Source: Thiobacillus sp.
GTDB lineage: Bacteria; Pseudomonadota; Gammaproteobacteria; Burkholderiales; Thiobacillaceae
NCBI GenBank assembly: GCA_016124745.1
Contig: WGNC01000036.1
Span: 1 to 34,051, forward strand
Reading direction: 5' to 3'
Length of the DNA stretch: 34,051 nucleotides
Shown: in pieces, positions 23,530 to 30,727 of the stretch
Position numbering within the stretch: the first letter of the stretch is position 1
Layout of the letters: each line of letters starts with the position of its first letter
Translations under genes and position numbers: made by a program
The notes under the pieces: generated by a model
Database searches by the model: none
Seen by the model: the letters and a program-made list of their open reading frames with translations, nothing else
What the model was told of the DNA's origin: nothing

Positions 23530-24343
23530 CATTTTGCGGCGTTTCTCCGAGCAGTTGAAAGCAGGACAAAGGCTTATTGGAGCTGGCGCAGGAACGGGCC
23601 TGTCGGGAAAAGCAGCACTGGCCGGAGGGGCGGACTTTCTGGTCGTCTACAATTCTGGGCGATACCGAATGGCCGGCCGGGGATCGCTGGCCGGCCTTCT
23701 TGCCTATGGCGATGCGAACGCGATCGTGTTGGAAATGGCTCGGGAAATCATTCCCGTTACGAAGGGAGCGCCGGTATTTGCAGGCGTCAACGGAACCGAT
23801 CCCTTTCGCCTAATGCCGCAGTTTCTGGCCGAGTTGAAGGCGGCGGGATATTGTGGTGTGCAGAATTTTCCAACTGTGGGCGTTTTCGACGGAGACTTCC
23901 GGGCGAACCTTGAGACGACAGGCGCCTCGTATGGACTCGAGGTAGACATGATAAGGGAAGCAGTCGGACTTGACATGGTCGCAGCACCCTACGTGTTCAA
24001 CGAAGATGAAGCTGTCGCAATGACAAACGAAGGCCAAGCCGACATTCTCGTTGCACATTTGGGCTTGACTACGTCAGGTTCAATCGGAGCCACTGAGGCT
24101 TTCGCACTAGACGAAGCGCTAGTAAAAATTCAGAGTATCGTTGATATTGTTCGGAAGTCACGAAAAGAGGCTTTGATCCTCGCTCATGGCGGTCCGATTG
24201 CCACGTCCGAGGATTGGCAATACATATTGACTCGGACAGAAGGCCTCGATGGCTTCCTGGGGGCATCTAGCATGGAGCGCCTTCCAGTCGAAGAAGCGAT
24301 CAAGACGACACTTTCGAAGTTCAAAGCTGTGAGCAAGTCTTAA
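23510..24343 (+). CDS. TIM-barrel protein, PEP hydrolase-like family (Tm-1 C-terminal domain homologue)
   Basis: I chose the ATG at 23510, preceded by GGAAGAG and overlapping the Tm-1-like gene; the in-frame ATG at 23477 lies inside that gene. The 277-residue product reads IGAGAGTGLSGKAALAGGAD near 23-42, LVVYNSGRYRMAGRGSLAGL about 44-63, VFAGVNGTDPF about 89-99, GVQNFPTVGVFDG and LAHGGPIAT about 225-233. These are marks of the 'phosphoenolpyruvate hydrolase-like' TIM-barrel family that forms the C-terminal half of plant Tm-1. Overlap with the upstream gene indicates coupled, roughly equimolar synthesis, so the two probably form a complex. The reaction is not established. Confidence 0.9.
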   Translation: MTMKKSDILRRFSEQLKAGQRLIGAGAGTGLSGKAALAGGADFLVVYNSGRYRMAGRGSLAGLLAYGDANAIVLEMAREIIPVTKGAPVFAGVNGTDPFRLMPQFLAELKAAGYCGVQNFPTVGVFDGDFRANLETTGASYGLEVDMIREAVGLDMVAAPYVFNEDEAVAMTNEGQADILVAHLGLTTSGSIGATEAFALDEALVKIQSIVDIVRKSRKEALILAHGGPIATSEDWQYILTRTEGLDGFLGASSMERLPVEEAIKTTLSKFKAVSKS

Positions 24344-24730
24344 ATCCAAGCGCCAGTGCCAACTGCGCCGCGCTTGCACACCCTCCCATTTTACAGATAG
24401 GGCGCTGGAGTGGCGCACCGTAATAAGCTCCACAAGAATTCCGATTGAACGATGTCGATCTGAAATGGGATCATGACCGATTTCGTACATCAGAAATGGA
24501 ACTGGTTTAACACGCTTCGACGTACATCGAGGCCTTCGCAATACCCGATTTCTTCGGTGCGAATGCTCTTCAGACGAAGTGGTGCCAGCAATCCCGCTAC
24601 TTCGAGAAAGCGGCGAGCGAGCCGGACGAACCGCTCTGATTTCGCTAGGCTCAACGAACTTCGTGCGCGACACCGCGCATTCGGATCTGGCCAAGCTAAT
24701 GTACTCGGCACACACCGGACGCAGCATGAG
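24344..24730. other. Degenerate stretch, probable IS debris
   Basis: No intact gene is supported. Minus-strand frames change repeatedly (for example a short GLDVRRSVLNQFHF). This may be the decayed 3' half of the IS3-type orfB relic to its right, but the resemblance is weak. Confidence 0.35.
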
Positions 24731-25010
24731 GAGCGTCGCGGCGCGCCCGTAAAGCCTGCGCCTGCATCAGCAGCTCGATCCGATGCAGGCCGCAATTGAC
24801 GCCGTCTGCAAGCACGTCATGCCAGACACGGCGAGCGCCGTAAGTGCGGTCAAAGCCGATGAAGCTCGCCCACACCTTCGCGCCGATGTCTTCGTCATCT
24901 TGAGAACGCTTGCTCGGCTTCCGGTTGAGCGAGGCATGGAAGCTGGATCGGGAGATAAGCGTCGCAGAAGGCCATCCCTGCCACGGGAGGCTGGTTAGTA
25001 GAGTGGCGTT
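24730..25010 (-). pseudogene. IS3-family transposase OrfB fragment
   Basis: The minus-strand frame contains SRSSFHASLNRKPSKRSQDD, then GAKVWASFIGFDRTYGARRV, WHDVLADGVNCGLHRIELLM and QAQALRAR. This is the helix-turn-helix region preceding the integrase core in IS3 OrfB. The N-terminus before SRSSFHA is diverged. The DDE catalytic domain after RAR is missing or scrambled. No terminal repeats were found. It lies between the TIM-barrel gene and the restored qorB promoter, consistent with the Tm-1 module having arrived with an IS. Confidence 0.75.
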
Positions 25011-25195
25011 ATCTTGGGGCCCGCTCACTTAGCTCTTCAATGTTAACGAGCGGCTGTGACGGCTGGGCCATCGGGGGTTCGGCTGAAATTCCGTCGCTAG
25101 GCTATAGCGCATTCACCCGTCGGGGCATGCGCGCGAGATAGGCGCAACTGAAGTTACCTGGTGCAAAGAAACTGCCTTCTTCCAAAGTTCTCGAA

Positions 25196-25218
25196 AGTCT
25201 CTATATGAGACCATGTCT
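25196..25218. promoter_or_regulatory. HxlR-type box ahead of qorB
   Basis: GTCTC-TATAT-GAGAC at 25197-25211, continuing CATGTCT. It resembles the HxlR promoter site at 18 of 23 positions and shares its core with 22039-22053. It ends about 27 bp upstream of the qorB start. Confidence 0.75.
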
Positions 25219-25245
25219 TATACAGAGGCTTATAGGAGACCTTCA

Positions 25246-26142
25246 ATGGACGAGACAGCCACACTGCTCGTTACCGGTGCCGCGGGCCGGTTGGGCGCGC
25301 TGGTGTGTAGGGCGTTGTCGTCGGCGGGTCGCCGGAACGTCGTCGCCGCATCACGGTCGCCCGAGAGACTTACGGATCTCCGTGTTAAGGGCATAGAAGT
25401 CCGACGAGCCGACTTCGACGATAGTGCGTCACTCGAAGTGGCGTTTGAGGGCATCGATAGAGCGCTCATCATCTCGACCGACGCTCTGTCGGTTCCAGGT
25501 CAGCGCAAACGCCAGCACCGGACGGCACTGGAGGCAGCAATAAGAAGCGGTGTGAAGCACGTCGCTTATACCTCGATGCCGAATGCGGAATTCAGTTCGG
25601 CAATCCCCTTCGCGCAAGATCATCAAGACATGGAGGCCGCGCTGCGGGAAAGCGGGCTTGGCTACTCCGTGCTGCGCAATAGCTGGTACCAGGAGAACTT
25701 ACTCGCCTATCTGCCCAATATTCTCCGTTCAGGCATTTGGTTCACGGCCGCTGGCGATGGGCGCATCGCATACGTATCGCGCGCAGACGCAGCAGATGCC
25801 GCGGCCAAGGTGCTCGCGTTTGGTCATGGGTCTGAGGTCGTTGAAGTCGCAGGCCCAGAAGCGCTTACAGTTGAGGAAATCGCCGTCATCATACGCGAGG
25901 TTCTCGGGCTCTCGATCCGTGTCGAACATGTTTCGCAGGAACGCCTCGCCGTGGAATTGGCGCGCCAGGGTGCGCTGCCAGAGGTCATCCCCATGGTGTT
26001 AGGTACCGAGGCGAACCAGCGAGCCGGCCACTTTGACGTTAACCATGATGCATTGTGCAATGTTTTGGGTCGCCCGGCGAAGGCCCTCGCTGATTTCTTC
26101 CGGACCGAAATGACCATGCTTCTCGCCCCGGTGCGGTCGTGA
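25246..26142 (+). CDS. qorB: QorB-like NAD(P)H:quinone oxidoreductase (NmrA/atypical SDR)
   Basis: The ATG at 25246 has TAGGAG ten bases upstream and gives 298 residues. The N-terminal NAD(P)-binding motif is VTGAAGRLGALV (9-20), followed by RRADFDDSASL about 58-68, HVAYTSMPNA and YSVLRNSWYQENL, typical of YtfG/QorB and NmrA-like atypical SDRs. There is no classical YxxxK. Two-electron reduction of quinones, avoiding semiquinone formation, is the known QorB role. An HxlR-type operator precedes it, and an HxlR gene is at 21346, matching the qorB/HxlR pairing in other bacteria. It is first in a likely operon with an old yellow enzyme and an NTF2-like protein. Confidence 0.88.
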   Translation: MDETATLLVTGAAGRLGALVCRALSSAGRRNVVAASRSPERLTDLRVKGIEVRRADFDDSASLEVAFEGIDRALIISTDALSVPGQRKRQHRTALEAAIRSGVKHVAYTSMPNAEFSSAIPFAQDHQDMEAALRESGLGYSVLRNSWYQENLLAYLPNILRSGIWFTAAGDGRIAYVSRADAADAAAKVLAFGHGSEVVEVAGPEALTVEEIAVIIREVLGLSIRVEHVSQERLAVELARQGALPEVIPMVLGTEANQRAGHFDVNHDALCNVLGRPAKALADFFRTEMTMLLAPVRS

Positions 26143-26226
26143 GACCGCCCATCTGACTCATCCGGTTTTCAAATTACCCACGACGGCCGCAGTGGCATTT
26201 CATCCCTTCAATCCGAGGCAAACAAC

Positions 26227-27327
26227 GTGACTGACATTCTCTTCACTCCCTTTACGATCAAGACTCTCACCGTCCCCAATCGAATCACAATGCCAGCCAT
26301 GACTCGCGGGTTCAGCCTTGGCGGCGTGCCAGGCCCGGACGTAGCGGCTTACTATGCGGCCCGTGTCGCCGGTGGCGTTGGCCTCATTATCAGCGAGGCC
26401 GTCGCGGTAGAGCGCGCGGCGGCAGCTGAGGTCCTCGGCATTCCCGTGTTTTATGATCCCTTGGCCCAGACCGGCTGGAAACGGGTCATCGAAGGCGTCC
26501 ATGCTCTCGGCGGTCGCATCGCCGCGCAGCTTCATCATGCGGGCGCTCTACGTGATCCAGAAACCATGAATGCACCGGACACGCCGAACGACGAACCTGA
26601 CACGATGTCAGAAGAGGACATCGCTGACACGATCTCGGCATTCGCCAAATCAGCGGCCACGGCCAAGTCGCTCGGTTTCGATGCGGTGGAGGTGCACGGC
26701 GCCAACGGCAACCTGATTGATCAATTTCTCTGGGAAGGGCGCAACACGCGGACGGACCGCTGGGGTGGTAGCCTTGTTGCCCGCACGCATTTTGCCGTCG
26801 AGGTGCTGCGCGCGGTCCGTGCGCAGGTGGGGCCTGACTTTCCTGTATTTTTCCGCCTCTCTCAATTCAAGCAGGGGGCTTATGAGGCCAAGATCGCACA
26901 GGATCCGGCCGAGCTAGAGAAGATCCTCGGCCTCCTATCGGACGCGGGTAGCGACGCTTTCCACGCGTCGCAACGTCGATTCTGGGAACCTGCTTTCCCA
27001 GACTCACCGCTCAATTTGGCGGGATGGGCTAAGCGTCTGACCGGGAAGCCATCGATCACTGTCGGATCCGTCGGGCTGAACGGGCCGGACATCACCGACT
27101 TGTTGACGGGCAAAGGCGGCAACGCCGGACCGGCTGGGCTGGACGAACTTCGCTCTCGCGTTGAGGCGGCTGAATTCGATCTGGTCTCCGTCGGTCGCGC
27201 ACTTCTAACGGATCCGGCCTGGCCGAACAAGGTTCGCGACGGTCGGCTAAAGGATCTCTGTGGTTTCGACCTCACGTCCTTGGGCAGTTTGGTGACTGAA
27301 GCTCCCCACCCGCCGCATGTTGTGTAA
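26227..27327 (+). CDS. Old yellow enzyme family alkene reductase (NADH:flavin oxidoreductase)
   Basis: The start is a GTG at 26227, giving 366 residues, the family's length. FMN-barrel landmarks are MPAMTRGFS (22-30), AAQLHHAG (99-106), the substrate-anchoring pair His157/Asn160 in EVHGANGNLIDQFLWEGRNT, TDRWGGS, and LVSVGRALLTDP near the C-terminus. Old yellow enzymes use FMN and NAD(P)H to reduce activated C=C bonds, nitro groups and quinones. It follows qorB by 84 bp and is followed 28 bp later by an NTF2-like gene, so a detoxification operon under the HxlR box is likely. The usual HGAHGYL is changed to HGANGNL, a common variant. Confidence 0.92.
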   Translation: MTDILFTPFTIKTLTVPNRITMPAMTRGFSLGGVPGPDVAAYYAARVAGGVGLIISEAVAVERAAAAEVLGIPVFYDPLAQTGWKRVIEGVHALGGRIAAQLHHAGALRDPETMNAPDTPNDEPDTMSEEDIADTISAFAKSAATAKSLGFDAVEVHGANGNLIDQFLWEGRNTRTDRWGGSLVARTHFAVEVLRAVRAQVGPDFPVFFRLSQFKQGAYEAKIAQDPAELEKILGLLSDAGSDAFHASQRRFWEPAFPDSPLNLAGWAKRLTGKPSITVGSVGLNGPDITDLLTGKGGNAGPAGLDELRSRVEAAEFDLVSVGRALLTDPAWPNKVRDGRLKDLCGFDLTSLGSLVTEAPHPPHVV

Positions 27328-27355
27328 CTCAACGAACATCACAATGGAGGACCAA

Positions 27356-27727
27356 ATGAATGTCCAACCCCATCGCCATCCCTTTATCGATGACCTCGCC
27401 GAAGATGTCGTTTTACTATCGTCGATCTTGCGTCGGCCTTTGTCAGGCCGTGCCCAGGTCCTCAAGGCGGTGAAGGCAGGCGGCAGCCTTTATGCCAACC
27501 AGACGCAGAAATTCCTCGGCAGCATCGAGGGGCGCACCTTCTTCGAATACGAAGTCGATCTTGCCGACGAGAAAAAAACAACTGGCCTCGTCTCAATTGA
27601 TCGTAATGAAAAAGGCGAGGTAACACATCTGAATATTACCTTCAGTCCGCTCGGATCGGTCCTGAGCCTCGCAACCGGTGTCAGGGACATACTCGCTGCC
27701 GATTTCGATAGTAGCCTCTTCATCTAG
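27356..27727 (+). CDS. NTF2/SnoaL-like small protein
   Basis: The ATG at 27356 follows GGAGG by five bases. The 123-residue protein has the alpha+beta pattern of SnoaL/NTF2-like folds: FIDDLAEDVVLLSSILRRPL, GRAQVLKAVKAGG, then strands RTFFEYEVDL, GLVSIDRNEKGEVTHLNITF. The family includes ketosteroid isomerase-like enzymes and non-catalytic ligand-binding proteins. It is the third gene of the qorB-OYE unit. Catalytic residues cannot be assigned. Confidence 0.8.
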   Translation: MNVQPHRHPFIDDLAEDVVLLSSILRRPLSGRAQVLKAVKAGGSLYANQTQKFLGSIEGRTFFEYEVDLADEKKTTGLVSIDRNEKGEVTHLNITFSPLGSVLSLATGVRDILAADFDSSLFI

Positions 27728-27746
27728 GCGTGGAGGAAAGATTGCA

Positions 27747-27797
27747 ATGAAGGCAGTTCAGCTCGTCGCCGTCTTGGCGGCGAGCAAAGCTTCATGA
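27747..27797 (+). pseudogene. N-terminal stub of a zinc-type dehydrogenase
   Basis: A strong GGAGGAAAG ribosome binding site and an ATG at 27747 begin MKAVQLVAVLAASKAS, followed by a stop. MKAVQLV is a very common start of MDR alcohol dehydrogenases/quinone reductases. The rest is missing, so the operon appears to have been cut here. The identification rests on only a few residues. Confidence 0.5.
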
Positions 27798-27922
27798 AAG
27801 CCCAGCCACGCTTCTAGTGGTCGAGGGTTTGAGCGGTACGTTCCAATCAAGGGGTGATCCACGCCGACGGTCGGAACGGCGAACAGCTATATGCCGGTTG
27901 TGACAGGCTGCGGGCGAGAATC
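27798..27922. other. Junction sequence
   Basis: This short stretch lies between the cut operon and the palindrome. It has open frames but nothing recognisable. Confidence 0.35.
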
Positions 27923-27977
27923 CAGGGCAACGAGTCCAGGTTGAGAAAGCCTTTCTCAACCTGGACTCGTTGCCCTG
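27923..27977. repeat. 55-bp near-perfect palindrome
   Basis: Two 27-bp arms (27923-27949 and 27951-27977) are exact reverse complements, separated by a single C. It abuts the stop codon of the broken membrane-protein copy, i.e. the inner edge of the right direct repeat. As RNA it would fold into a very stable hairpin; as DNA it could be a cruciform or a recombination scar. Confidence 0.9.
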
Positions 27978-27979
27978 TG

Positions 27980-28414
27980 CTAGGCCCGGGTCATGTCTTG
28001 CTCGGACGATCCAAGCGCGGCCATTCCAATCACGCGCACGAATGCGATGATGCCAACGAGGACCGCGCCGACGATGGAAAAGGTGAACTGCCAGCCTTCC
28101 GAAGGCATGGTGTGTTTTCACGATGCCATGTGTGGCGTGACAGCCCGCGATGGCCGCAGGCGCGACGAAGGCCGCCGCGATCGCGAGTCTCAGCCATATC
28201 GTGCGAAACGAGCGCGAGGAGGGCTTGGCCGAGGCCGAGCGTGAGCGCGGCAGCGACAAGACCGACGAGGATCGCGCCGAGCAAGCCGGCGCCATATGCC
28301 CAGGCCCCGGCGGTCGCGCCTGCAAAAGCCGGCAAAGCGAATACGGCCAGGGTGAACGGGAGCCAGCATAATCCGCCTGGTGGCGATGCTGAAAAGGACG
28401 CCAAGAAACATCAC
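27980..28414 (-). pseudogene. Frameshifted copy of the four-helix membrane protein
   Basis: Segments in successive frames match the intact protein at 778-1221: a short MFLGVLFSIA, then GGLCWLPFTLAVFALPAFAG, WLRLAIAAAFVAPAAIAGCH, and MPSEGWQFTFSIVGAVLVGI. The frame changes near 28365. There is a one-base insertion in a TT near 28212 (before RTIWLRL), and another in an A-run near 28117 (GIVK-HTMPSEGW). At least three frameshifts show that the copy is dead, unless sequencing errors are involved. Confidence 0.82.
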
Positions 28415-28555
28415 AATGGTGGTTTCCGTGAGAAAGGTCTGACGGTTGCGCCTCGACCACCACCACGGCGCATCGCTAGTATAGCCGAAGAGAAGGCGGG
28501 ACGGGAGCGGAAATCCAGCAGGATTCCGCTAGCGAGCCTGACGCCAGGCCCGCGG

Positions 28556-28723
28556 TCAGCGGGCGAAGGGGTCGATCTCGTGAATGATGGCAGCGAAGTC
28601 GCCATCATACTCGCCGGCAGGCATGACGCCGACCGTGCCGTCGCCGGCCTGGAAGATGACGATCGAGACCATGAGGGTGGTGGCGAGGCTGAAGGCGAAG
28701 GCATGAGCTTGATTGAGGGACAT
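28556..28723 (-). CDS. Small conserved backbone protein, 55 aa (second copy)
   Basis: It starts at the ATG at 28723 (MSLNQAHAFAFSLATTLMVS) and ends DPFAR. It is nearly identical to the copy at 1359-1526; differences are mostly conservative (for example VSIVIF for AAIIIF). The frame is intact although its downstream partner is broken. GGAG lies upstream. Function is unknown. Confidence 0.7.
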   Translation of the reverse strand: MSLNQAHAFAFSLATTLMVSIVIFQAGDGTVGVMPAGEYDGDFAAIIHEIDPFAR

Positions 28724-29026
28724 GTGACCGGCTCCTGTCTTGGAGGCGGGAGACCATCTCCCGCGCGACAGGCGCCCGATGTGTCCGGCCGATGGCCGCA
28801 ATCACCGTGGAGGCAAAGCCGCAGCGGCGGCATGCGTGCATAGCCGACCCTTTACGGGTTGATGGCGTCAGGCCCTCGGCTGGACCAAGGATCAGCGCAT
28901 TTGGAAGCGGGGGATAGTGTCTCGCTTTGACCGGGTGCTAGGATTGTCCTTCAAGAGTTGCACTGCGTTGGATTCGAGCCGTGCGCTGGTCGTCCGCGTC
29001 GGAAGGCAGTAGGACGCGAGCGAGCG

Positions 29027-29782
29027 ATGGCAGTAGCCGCATTCCACATATCAGACGGTAACGAGGCTCTCCGGGACGATATCCCTGCGGTAGTCGAACT
29101 GATCGAACGGACAGCCCGCTGGGTCCATCCGGAAACGTTCCGTCGCTTGCCGGTATGGGCGCCGCATACGGCTCGCGGTCGTCCGCTCTATGACGCTGGC
29201 TGGTTGCGTCGGTACACGAATACTAAAAAGGCGACGAAGGTCACCGCTGAGAAGTTCGAGGGCAATGTCGCTGCGCTCAACGCGCTCGTGGCCGCTCTCG
29301 GTGTCGCGGCTCGGAAACCGAAGAATTGGACCGTCTGCCACATATGGGGATATGACGATCCGTCGTTCGCGCAGCAAAGCAGCGTGGTACAAGATCCGCG
29401 CTATTTCTCCTGCGTCGCGAATATGGTGTGGTTGCCGACGCCGCTGAAAGGCTTCACGGACACACTGCCCGAGATCAAAGCCATGTCGCGGGTCTGCGCC
29501 TTCCACCTCTATGGCTGGGCTTGCGAGCACCCATCGGTCGCCGAGCAATCCGAGAAGGTCAAGAATGGCTGGATCCCCGAAGGCTATCCAAAGACGTGGC
29601 CAGGTCCAGAGCAGCCGGGGATTTTGCCGCCTGGGACAGCACCGTTCGGCGAACGGATCGAACGCGAGATTGCCAAGCGCAAGAGCAAGATGAAGGCTGA
29701 TCTCGCGAATGCTGCCTTCTTGCACTACCCTAAAGAGGAAGTGCTTTCCGTCCTGAAGTTCTGGGGCATTGACCTGGATTGA
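29027..29782 (+). CDS. Hypothetical protein, 251 aa, with Cys/His-rich centre
   Basis: I take the ATG at 29027 (MAVAAFHISDGNEALRDDIP); an upstream TTG at 28958 is less likely. The middle shows WTVCHIWGYDDPSF (101-114), DPRYFSCVANMVWLPTPLKG (123-142), FTDTLPEIKA and FHLYGWACEH (159-168). The CHIW...SC.NMV.LP pattern resembles HNH/treble-clef-like proteins in which a Cys-His pair precedes a hydrophobic strand, but I cannot confirm a nuclease. The N-terminal 30 residues are acidic. It is the only plus-strand gene in the right backbone and converges on the DUF2493 gene, sharing a hairpin with it. Possibly a defence or mobile-element accessory protein. Confidence 0.75.
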   Translation: MAVAAFHISDGNEALRDDIPAVVELIERTARWVHPETFRRLPVWAPHTARGRPLYDAGWLRRYTNTKKATKVTAEKFEGNVAALNALVAALGVAARKPKNWTVCHIWGYDDPSFAQQSSVVQDPRYFSCVANMVWLPTPLKGFTDTLPEIKAMSRVCAFHLYGWACEHPSVAEQSEKVKNGWIPEGYPKTWPGPEQPGILPPGTAPFGERIEREIAKRKSKMKADLANAAFLHYPKEEVLSVLKFWGIDLD

Positions 29783-29800
29783 CGGCGCTTACGCGCCGTC
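29781..29800. terminator. Bidirectional hairpin between convergent genes
   Basis: An 8-bp stem (GACGGCGC / GCGCCGTC) with loop TTAC starts within the stop codon of the 251-aa gene. It holds part of the DUF2493 stop codon in its loop. It could end transcription from both sides, although T-tracts are absent. Confidence 0.65.
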
Positions 29801-30727
29801 TCCCTTCGGGCGAAAATCGAAGAGCGGAATGCCGAGCTTCCTGGCCTTGTCGGCGAGATTGTCCTGGATGCCCGTGCCGGGGAAAACAATGACTCCGATC
29901 GGCAGCACGTCGAGCATCTGATCGTTGCGCTTGAACGGTGCGGCCTTTGCGTGCTTCGTCCAGTCGGGGGCGAAGCCAACCTGCGGCACCTTGCGGGCGT
30001 CGGCCCACTTCGCTGCGATCTTCTCGGCGCCTTTCGGCGACTTGCCGTGGATCAGCACCATGTCGGGATGCTTCGCATGGACCTGATCTAGCTTGGCCCA
30101 GATCAGGCGGTGATCGTTGAAGTCGAGTCCGCCGGTGAAGGCGATCTTCGGACCGGCGGGTAGCAGCACCTCGTTGTCGGCGCGCTTCTTCGCGGCAAGG
30201 AAGTCGCGGCTGTCGATCATGGCCGAGGTTAGGTTGCGATGGTTGACCATCGATCCGCTGCGGGGGCGCCAGGGTGAGCCGGTGTGCCGTTCATAGTGTT
30301 CGGCGGCCTGGTCGCGCATCAGCTCGAAGGCGTTGCGGCGTTCGATCATCGTCTGCCCTTCGGCCGTCAGGCGCTCCAGTTCGACCGCCTTCACCTCGGA
30401 GCCGTCCTGTTCACGCTGCCCGCGGCGCTGTGCCTGCTCGTTGTCGTCCAGCTCGCGTTCGATCCGGTCGGTGGCGCGGTGGAAGACGTTGACGGTCGAC
30501 CAGAGGAGGTCGTCGAGGTCCGGCTCGAGGCGCGTGTCTTCCAGGGTGACGATCAGGGCGTCGAAGATATCGGCGATGGCGCCGGCGACGTGGGTGCCTT
30601 CGGGGAGTGGCCGTCCGTCGGGTTCGTCCGCAAAGGGACGGTAGCCATAAAGCTGAAGCTCGTGGAGGACGTGGTCGGTGGGGGATGATTCATGATGCGG
30701 CTCGTAGCTGTCGTCGTGCTCGCTCAT
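29789..30727 (-). CDS. DUF2493 domain protein (SLOG-like fold)
   Basis: The ATG at 30727 has AAGGAG about nine bases upstream and gives 312 residues starting MSEHDDSYEPHHESSPTDHV, the usual start for this backbone protein. The N-terminal half is helical and charged (RATDRIERELDDNEQAQRR; VELERLTAEGQTMIERRN). The DUF2493/YspA-like Rossmann domain spans about 192-306: KIAFTGGLDFNDHRLIW, DMVLIHGKSPKGAEKIAAKW, GVIVFPGTGIQDNLADKARK. Such SLOG-superfamily domains bind nucleotide-related ligands. The gene belongs to the helicase-toprim-DUF2493 set found on alphaproteobacterial plasmids. The frame is open upstream into the toprim gene without a stop codon. Confidence 0.88.
   Translation of the reverse strand: MSEHDDSYEPHHESSPTDHVLHELQLYGYRPFADEPDGRPLPEGTHVAGAIADIFDALIVTLEDTRLEPDLDDLLWSTVNVFHRATDRIERELDDNEQAQRRGQREQDGSEVKAVELERLTAEGQTMIERRNAFELMRDQAAEHYERHTGSPWRPRSGSMVNHRNLTSAMIDSRDFLAAKKRADNEVLLPAGPKIAFTGGLDFNDHRLIWAKLDQVHAKHPDMVLIHGKSPKGAEKIAAKWADARKVPQVGFAPDWTKHAKAAPFKRNDQMLDVLPIGVIVFPGTGIQDNLADKARKLGIPLFDFRPKGDGA

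Larger units (their letters stand above)
27980..28845. repeat. Large direct repeat, right copy
   Basis: Paralogue of 778-1645 in the same orientation. It carries the broken membrane-protein gene and an intact 55-residue protein gene. With the left copy it brackets the accessory region. Confidence 0.8.

Noticed and set aside
24158-24727. 189-codon minus-strand frame
   Set aside because: Antisense to the TIM-barrel gene's end and IS debris; no coherent protein pattern.
27854-28843. 329-codon plus-strand frame across the right repeat
   Set aside because: It crosses the palindrome and runs antisense to the paired backbone genes. It has no protein-like pattern.
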